From: Amoebophrya sp. A120
Lineage: Eukaryota; Sar; Dinophyceae; Syndiniales; Amoebophryaceae
NCBI GenBank assembly: GCA_905178155.1
Contig: CAJINV010000005.1
Location: 1,514,438 to 1,578,437, forward strand
DNA length: 64,000 nucleotides
Direction: 5' to 3'
In this document: piece after piece, positions 39,801 to 48,800 of the stretch
How positions within the stretch are numbered: the first letter of the stretch is position 1
Layout of the letters: every line of letters begins with the position of its first letter
Notes under the pieces: model-generated
Databases searched by the model: none
What the model saw: only the letters and a program-made list of their open reading frames with translations
What the model was told of the DNA's origin: nothing
Program-made: the position numbers and the translations under genes

Positions 39801-42800
39801 CTCCCCGTCTGTCTTCCTCCCAAAGAATCGCCCACCCTCGTGTTTCAAGGGAAGCGTTTCTACCGCTTTTGCAAACTGCTGCACCGTCAAAACGGTCAAA
39901 TTGGAATTCACGTCCTTCAACACCGCATTGACATGACTCCGCTTCCTCGACACTTCCAAAATTAACAACTCCGTCCTGTGTGCGCGCAGGGCGTGTTTTT
40001 CTGCCGCTGCCTGGAATAGGGCCAAAACAGCTCTTTCGCCTGCAGCTCTTCTGCTTGAAAATCTCTTCGTGTTTCGACCCTTCTCGATGTCCGCGAGGCG
40101 TAGCGAGTTGTGGTGTGAAGATGAAGCAGGTTCTTTACTCGATGTACTAGTTGCATCAGTCCCCTTGCTTGCAACTGCTATCCCTGCGTCCTTCAAAGCC
40201 AGTAGCCGCAGGCCATACTTCCTTGAACTCCGCGCCCTACTTCGCCGGATGGTCTCGTTTAGGCTTTCCAGAAACCAGGCGCCATCCTTGACGCCTTTGG
40301 ACAAGACCGTGCCCTCCGGCAAGTTGCGGAAGATGTCGCCGTTTTTGTCGACCAAGCAGACCGAGCCGTCTGCTTGCTGGATATTACAGTGAAAAGTGCC
40401 CCCCACCCCCAAAGTTGCAAAAATTTGTGATGCGAAGCTTCCAAATGAAAACCTTTTGTCATGCATGAAAGGAGTATGAATCTTTTTGATGCAGAGTCTA
40501 GTCGTGTTTCGCATCGCTTGCATGACAAGCGCCGCTCTTGCTGGGATCTTTTGCAATACAAATTGTTGCTATTCACGATCGGAAATCTGTGATGCTGATA
40601 CATGCAAGAGGGGGAGTGTTTCATTTGGAAAGGTTTGCAATACAAATGCTTTCAAGTTCGGGGGTGGGGGCATTTTTCATTGTAATACTGGAGCACCTGG
40701 TTTCTCTCCAGCGGTTTCACTTCGCCGAGCCGCGTTTCGATGACGTATTTCGACTTGTTTTTGGTCTTCTCATCGTCGTACACGTTGTTCAGAATGTTCC
40801 CGAGCAGGACCCTTTCCGCGAGCCCGTTCTCCAAAGATTGCAGGATGAAAGTCCCGTCTTGCAGTCGCCTCAGGGTGGTCTTCGTGACTTTGTCCTCTTC
40901 GATCTCCTTGTCGGTGAGCAGAAAATCGTTTTGTTCAGCCAAAAGTAAATCCGCTGTGTCTCGGGTTCTGTAGGTCAGTGCGTCCAGCAGCGTGCGGCTT
41001 CTGGTAGGGTCAAAATGATGATCTTGGTTCATCTGTTCAGTCGAAGATAAAGATGTTGAGAAGGAACCACCTCCAAAGTCCAAACAACGAATGCTGTTTC
41101 CAACGATGTTCAAAAACCTCGCATGCAGCGCGACGTTTTTTACCCAGCGCTTCACGGCCCGGCGTTCAGTATCCGTTCCGGTCAACAGCACCTGCTCGCT
41201 GAACACCCCCGAGCGAAGGTATTGGGGTAAGACCACCCCGCTATCCGTTCCCCCACGGCGCAATACCCAGTCCCCGGGCAACGCCGGGACCAAAATCCCC
41301 GACCGGAGCGCGTAGGCCGCCCCGTTGCCGTCGGGAAGAAGGATCAATTCGTCGCATTGTCTCACCGGACGGGTGAGGCCTCTGGCGTCCTCTAACAGGA
41401 GTTCGATCCTGCCACTCGATTTCGGGTTGAACTTCGGCTTCGCGTATCGCACGCGTTTAACCGCTCCGGTGAAGCAGCTGATCGTGACAAGGGAGCCGTC
41501 CGCGCGCTTCACGAGCTGCTCCTCCGAAAGAGGGACGAAATTCACGAAGTCCGTAACCCCGGTGACAGTGATAGCAGACGACTTCGTCCGCCGCAGCGCA
41601 GCCTTGGTTTCATGTTCATCCCCTTCATCGCTCCCGTCCATGAGGGTTGAGGTTCTTTCTTGTTCAACTGCAACACTAGAGTTCTTGTCAACTCGCCGGA
41701 GGTCCACCTCTCCCTCTTTCCGCTCCACGAGCACCAAGGTTCCGTTACTCTGGCGCACGAAAAAATCTTGAAATTTCGTGTCATGCTCCCGCGCATCAGT
41801 GACCAGATCCATCACCGACATCTGCAGACTCCCCCGCGTGTTCACCACGATCATGTCGAAGGCGTGGACGTTTGATATTTCATCCGCTTGCTTTCTACTC
41901 ACCGTCGAAACCGAACTCTTCAAATCCGGGCTCAGCACCGGGATCAGGTCCGCTTCGCTTTTCGGCAGAAGCAAGTTTTCGAACAACTCGCTTTCCGCAC
42001 GGAGCGGGAAGTAGTTCACATCCAGGTTTCCGTAGAAATTTCGGAATTCCCGGATTCGGTTGAACATGGAGACAAAACACGTGTCCGCGTTCGCGGTGTA
42101 CTCAAACGGGAACACGATAGAATCGTCCGATTTCCGGCGGAATATCCAGGAAAAAAGCTGTGTTAGTGTAAGTCCTTTGGGAAAAGAACAGCATCACAAG
42201 TCTGTCTGCCATGACAGGAAAAACTTGTTATGCGCACATAGCTAGGAAGGGAAAACAAATAGGAAGCGAGCCGATCATGCATGTCGAGCATGACAAGTGT
42301 AGCTGTTTTGCAATTTCTGCATCACAGATTTACACTTAGACTTACACAATTAATTTTTTTCTTGCATACGGAAAACGCGAGCGTTATTATTTGGAACACA
42401 AACCGCGTACCCACGAGGCGAGATGACGGAGATTTGCCCGGTCAACGCGTTCTGGACCAGCAGGGACTGGTAGATTGGCGTGGTCAACGCGTTCTCGGGG
42501 AAAAGCAGCTGATATCTACTCGTGCCGGCAGCGGAATTGCTCCGATACGGCAGGCGCTGAATGATTGCGCGGGGAATTATCCTTTTTCGCGATGAAGAGG
42601 TCGTGCGACGAGGAGGATCAGACGAAACCAACTCTGGAGAAGATACAGCAACGTCGGCTCCTGCGCCGACAGGAACGGCTTCCGCAAGGTTGTTGCTTCC
42701 ATCAACTACCACCGTTTCCTCCTGCACCTCGACCACGGTTTGCAATCGCACGTCGACGAAAAACAGACGACCCGTGTATTCGCTTTCGACGATTTCGCTA

Positions 42801-45800
42801 TGGATGAAGGGCATGGAGATGTTGTGCTCGTTGATCGGTTCATCTTCGCGTTCGTTTTTTTTCTTCTCTGATTCCCGTTGCTCCTTTCTCGGCACGAAAG
42901 CCAAAACCCCCTCGGACAGGCAAACTCTCCCCACTCGCAACGTCGTCAGCTCCCCACAGTAGGGATTGAACCCTGGGTGCATCGGCGCTGTCAGAAAATC
43001 CGACAGCAAAACCTCCAATTCCGGCGCCTCGGCGCTCTTGAAAACCCGGTCGTGGACACTCGCACGCGCTAACTCGACAGAAATACGAGTGGAAGTGGAA
43101 GTCGGAAAACCTCTGGTCAGTTTTTCTTCCTCTACTTCTTCTTCTGTATCGACCGGAGCTTCCACTGATTGGACGGAGTCCATGTGCAGATCAGTAGCCT
43201 GCTCGAGGAGCTCTTCCAGCTCTTCTGTGAGTCTGGTTTGCTGTCTTTCTTTGGGTAGTTTTTTGTCCTTCGCGCGTCTTGTCATGGCTTTTCTTTCCAA
43301 CAGCCGCGCACCGCGCAGGATTAGGGTTTGGGACAGCCGCTGGTGAGCGGGTATCGGCTCAACGACAGCCGCAGCAGCGGCGTCATCACCCAATGTCACC
43401 CGAATTGTTTTCTTCTCCTTGAAATCACCGTCTAAGTCATCTTCATCATGCGCCGTTATTTCATCTTCCGGATCTTCTGCAAGAGCAGGCACTTGCTCCG
43501 CCCCGGTGCTAGTAAGTTTTTTCCGCTGTAAAAGAGCAGACCGACGGCGCAGTCTGTTACTCGCGTCGTCTAGCATTTGCACAGCGGAATCCAAGTAAAC
43601 CTTTCGCACGAGCGCGGATTGCCGTTCCTCTTTCGGTTTGAGACTTTCCCGGATGGCACTGTGTCGTTTTTTCTCCTCGGTCACCGCTTCGACAAAGGTT
43701 TCCCTAACGATAGAATCTTCTTCGCTTGTTTTCAGCTCCTGCGCCAAATCCTCCGCTCCAAGGAGAAAAAGTGTGCGGGAAACTAGTTCGGATTGCCGCT
43801 CGCTCGGTAACCGAATAGCATCTTCGTCCACATTTATGTCCTCATCCCCGACAAAAGCTAGCAGATCCTGCGACGGCGGCATTTCGATCCCGAGACTGTC
43901 TTCGATTTCTTTTCTGATGCTTTCCTCCGCGGCATCCAGCTTTTCGTGCCTCAGTTGCAAATCCCGGTACCCCTGTTTGTACAGTCTGCGCATGATCCGC
44001 TCGTGCACGCTGTCGAACCGGTGCACGGAACTTTTCTTCGACGAGGCCAAACTCCGGGATTTCACCGCCAGCACCTGAAACTCGATCTCGCTCAACCGCA
44101 AGCTGGACTGTCTCGCGGACTCTATTTTGTCTTGTTCATCCCCGGGGAACATCATGGAGCTGGCTCTGGTGCTTCTAGGTTGAAGTTGTTCCATCTGTTC
44201 CTCTGTGTTGAAATCAGACGCGAAAGACAAGTCGACCTCAGAAACGATCTCGGAGGCGAGTTTCCGCAGGTAAATCTTCCCCGCGATGCTGGGCAACGCG
44301 TACTTTTCGTGCTCCATCTCGCTCGTCAAAAGGTGCTCGAAGTCCAAGGGCGGAATGGACGGGACTGCAGATGCTTTGAAGACCAGGCTATCCGTTCTAG
44401 AACCGCCGCTCTCGCGAATGTAATCTTCATCCTCCCGGCCCCCGCCGTCCTGCAAAGCCGGCGAAACGCGGATGGCGCCGGACACTTGTCTGTTCTGACT
44501 GTGCCTGCTGCTGATCCGCCCCTTGGAAACCAAACCCGTTTCGCCGGAAGGTAGTTTCTGCACTTCCGTCACGTCGATTGACTGTAATTTTTCAAAGTGG
44601 ATCAATGGTTTCCAGGCAGAAACGTGGATTTCTTCTGACGTCGTCTTCCGTGCTGGTGGAACTTGCTGGCCTGCTACTTCTTCGGACGAAGCATCTGTGT
44701 GGTCATGTTCTGTGCTGGTTGTCTCCCGGTCTGAATCAAATTCTCGAATCCAGGAAGCCAAATTCCTCGTCGACCGGCCCTGGTCGTCTGTGACGGAAGT
44801 ATTCCCTGAAAATTAGCCATCCCCATCCACTTTTTGCATGAGAAATACAGAAGCTCATACAAGTTTTGCATGACAAATAATTGGATGGGGATGCTTAATA
44901 ATTTTCAGGGGATAGGAAGAATGCGCGTCTACCACCGAGCTACGGATAAAGTCGATCAGCTCCATAGTTGGTCGGTAGTTCTCTGGCAGTTCTTTATTTT
45001 CCTTCTCGTTGTTATTTAGACTTTCGAGCATGTCCTTCACGATCGAGGTGACAAAATCCCGGATCCACGCGGCCAGCTGCTTGTCCGCCTCGGAAGTTAA
45101 TGACAGTCTTTCTCTGTCTGTTAACACGGGTCCGCTGGTGCCTTCATTTCTTATCCTTTGTCTCTCCAGTTCCGCTTGCAGTTCTAAATTTCTCAACGCG
45201 TCGAAAACAATGACCTTGTCGATCACGAAGTCGGACGGCTGCAGCTCATCCCGCACGATCATCCTCATCATCTTCCCCGGATCCCTTTCGGTTTCGATGT
45301 TCCGCCGGACCACTTTTTTCACCAGATCCCGACCCCAGTTCGCGAGCCAGAGGTCGTTCACTTCCATCAAATATCAAATGTAAAAATGTCTGGGTCTGGA
45401 AGAATGCAACTTGTGATGCTGAATTTGGATTCCAAAAAAATCTATATTGCATGAGCAGCAAAGGGAATGCAATTTTTGCTACGCGTAGAGGGCATTTGTC
45501 ATGCGGAATAGGCATCGCGAAGCCCTCAAAAAATCTGTTATGCTAGGGCATGCATCACAGACATCATGGCCAATGCAAAACATGCATGACAAGTCTCAGA
45601 ATCTTCCAGACCCAGACATTTTTACATTTGATATCAAATTCTTCAACAGAGTTTCGGGGTCCACGTCGGTAGCCAGGAGAAGCTCGGACAGAGTCCGCTG
45701 TAAGCTATGCTCCAGATTCTCGTCCCGAGCGAGAAGCCAATCAAACGCTGTTTTCTCAACGAGATCGACTTTGTCTTTGACGGCTTTCTCGAGAATCTTC

Positions 45801-48800
45801 GTGTACCCCGCTCGGGACCGCCGGACTTTTTGCTTTTCCTCCAGAAGTGCCGAGGCGCGGACCGCGGAGATAGTCCTCGGTTGCTTCATCTCGGCGCACC
45901 GCAGGAACTTCGGGATCACGAGGGAACGGTCAGTGAGTTTTCGGTACACCCAGTCTCCGTGGCGGGCGGGTGCGGTTTCCTGGGATTTGGGGAAGACAAA
46001 CACCAGCTGGTTCGCCATGCCGCTTCCAACAGGCTGTGCAAGAACTCCGTTAGTGGAAGTTGTATTTCTGTTTGGGTTCTTGTTGATGACGCCTCCGGCG
46101 CCTGTTCTCGGCAAATCGCTCGACAACCAGACGAGAGTGGGCGTTGTCAAAACGATCCGGGTTTTCAGGGAACCATTCTCAACAGCGCTCGTCCTTCTAT
46201 CCGTGTAATTACTCATGGCCGTCGCCACACCCGCACCTCCGTGCAGAAGATGTCTTCTGTTCTTCATCTGCGCGGTCCGATCCGGCGGAGTGAGAATCGC
46301 TGTTTTGGTGTTCGGACGGAAAGAGATAGCGCCACGCAGAATTGGTGTCCTAATCCCGGTTCGGGTCACTAACGCGGGCGCTTGCCCCTCGTAAAACAGG
46401 ATTTGCTCCTCGATTAGCGGCGAAATGCGGCTTCCTTGGTCCCACACCGCAAAAATGCTGCCGTCGGACTGCCGCAAGATCTTCGGAGTATCCGTCGCTG
46501 AGTTGGGCTGCGCCTTCGTCTTTTGGCTGTGCAGATTTCGGATGTGCATGTTGTAGTAGAAATTGCAAGTACTGCTACCGTCGGAAGCTACTTTCTTGTC
46601 CGAGCCTTTACCGGCGACTTCGGCGTCGAGATCTGCTGCCTCTTGTCCTGCTCCTGCAGCACCGCTGTTCATTGCTAAAGTAGCTCTACCTGCAGCTGCT
46701 TCCTCCACGTCATCAGCTTTGTTCCAATCCACCTGTCGCAGAAACCGGAGCCACGCGTCCATTTTGGCTACAGCAGCGGTGTGGTCCCTGCTTTCTTCTG
46801 TGTCATCTTCGGTTGGCGTCCTATCAAAATTTTCCATCACCACAAGGTCACCTTCGGAAACAGTCGCTGCGCCGCGGAAATAGAGTGGAGCGGACATTAA
46901 CGCGTTGCGTGTGCTGCTATTCAGCAGGGCTGTCGTCGCAATGACTGACTTTCCTCCACCCTTCTGCACCACGACACTTTTCCCAGCACCAGCACCACCT
47001 CCACCAAGACCCCTTCCTTTGGCAGCACTTTTCAAATTCGGCGCCACTGGTCGGAACATCACCTTTGGCGCTGAGTAATCGTAAGGGAACAGCGGGATCC
47101 GCGCATTTTCCTCATTCTCAACAAAGTACACGTAGTCTCCGTCGTGCAGGGATGCCGTCACACCCGAGGGCAGAACCATACCGACCCAGTCATCGGCCTC
47201 TCTGGTGCACAAAACCGCATCGACAACCGGGGTGGAGTTGCCGCTCGGACCAATGAGACCAACGCCGGTTTGATTTTTCAGAAGGAGAAAACGGTCGACG
47301 ACCTGTAGTTTAGAATTTTGTGGTGCATTTTTCGTTTAACGTAAGCGAGGGGGCCGGGGCAGACGAGCAAGAACATATTAAAAGAATCGCATTTCGTTGT
47401 TGTCGCAAATGAAGATGAAAGATACTCTAGACCAACTGCCTAGCAACTGCAACGCCGGAGGAGGAAAACACATTCACATGATCGGACCAGCTCCTACAAA
47501 AACTCGAAGACAAAGTAGATGTAGATGCAGTGACAAGCAGTGTTCGCGGATGTTGAAAATAAATATAAATTTTCATTTTGATCGTAGTACTACTTCTAGC
47601 TTTTTTAGTACGTACCGGAATCACGGTCTCCACCCCCGTTTTTTCGTTTCTCGTCATTTTCCGCATGTTCAACATTTTTCCCGCCCCCGCTACCACCGCA
47701 TGATCCGCCTTCCTCGAAACGATCCTTTCCGCGTGGACTTTTTTGATTTCGTTTTTCCAGTTCAGATAGATCAGCTGCCCGGAGGCACGCCGCAGCAGCT
47801 GGTTCCTGGCAACATCAATTGGAAGGACGTCCCCCGTCTGCAGGTCGACAATCGAAATTTTCGTCTCCAGCGTCTCGGTATCGATGACTTCCTCGATTAC
47901 GTCCGCGTCGCGAATGGAAATCTCCGCGGACAGCGGTCGAAAAACGAGGTTGTCGAGCTGGGAAGCGAGCCTTTCTTCGTCCTGAATACTCCCGGGTTGA
48001 AACTCAAAAGCGTGGCGCAGGAGGTTGTTCTTTGTCGGTTTCGAATTGGACAAAATTGTGCTGCTAGAAATTTGTTTGTCGTCAGACTGCTTGCTTTGGC
48101 TTTCCCGCTGGAACAAATCTGGCATGACCACTTTCACCGTGGTTCTCCGGCCCTCTTCGTCCCGTTCTTCGAGAATGTCCTCGATTTTCGCGGCTAAAGT
48201 CTTCTGTTCATGTTCCGCCCTCACCTCGGTGTCTGTACTGTAACCGTCGTCGTGAAGATCTTGATCTTCACGACCTGCTTCTTCGTTGACACCTGAGGCG
48301 GAGGACGATAATTTCTCTTGCTCCTTCGGTCCTCTGACGTTCACGAACATATCACTAGACTTTGCGAAAACTTTCAAACTGCAGCCGACATTCAACGGGC
48401 GAGAAACCGCTCCACCAGCGCCAACGGCAAACGCACAAAATTTATCGCGTTTCGTGCTCCTTCGGTTTTTTTTGTCAGCATTATTTTCCAGCAGTTTCCT
48501 TCCGCCAAGGACGATCTGCGCAATGTCCGTGTTCTCGTCGTCCCCTACCGTTTCTTTGTCCATCATGAAGACGCAAGACAGCAGACTGCTCCCACTCACG
48601 CCGCTGTTCCACAGCTGCTTGCGCTGTTTCCGCAGCATCCTTGCCCCGTCCGTTACGTCCCCGATCGGCCAGAAGAGACCGGTTGCTTTGTGGATCAGAA
48701 GCAAAGCCGAATTGGACGAAACGAGGAGGAAATCCTGTTGCTTCTGCAGCTTCTCCTCCGGGGAGGCGAAGACCGCGTCGGTGGTCGTTAAAAGCTGCTC

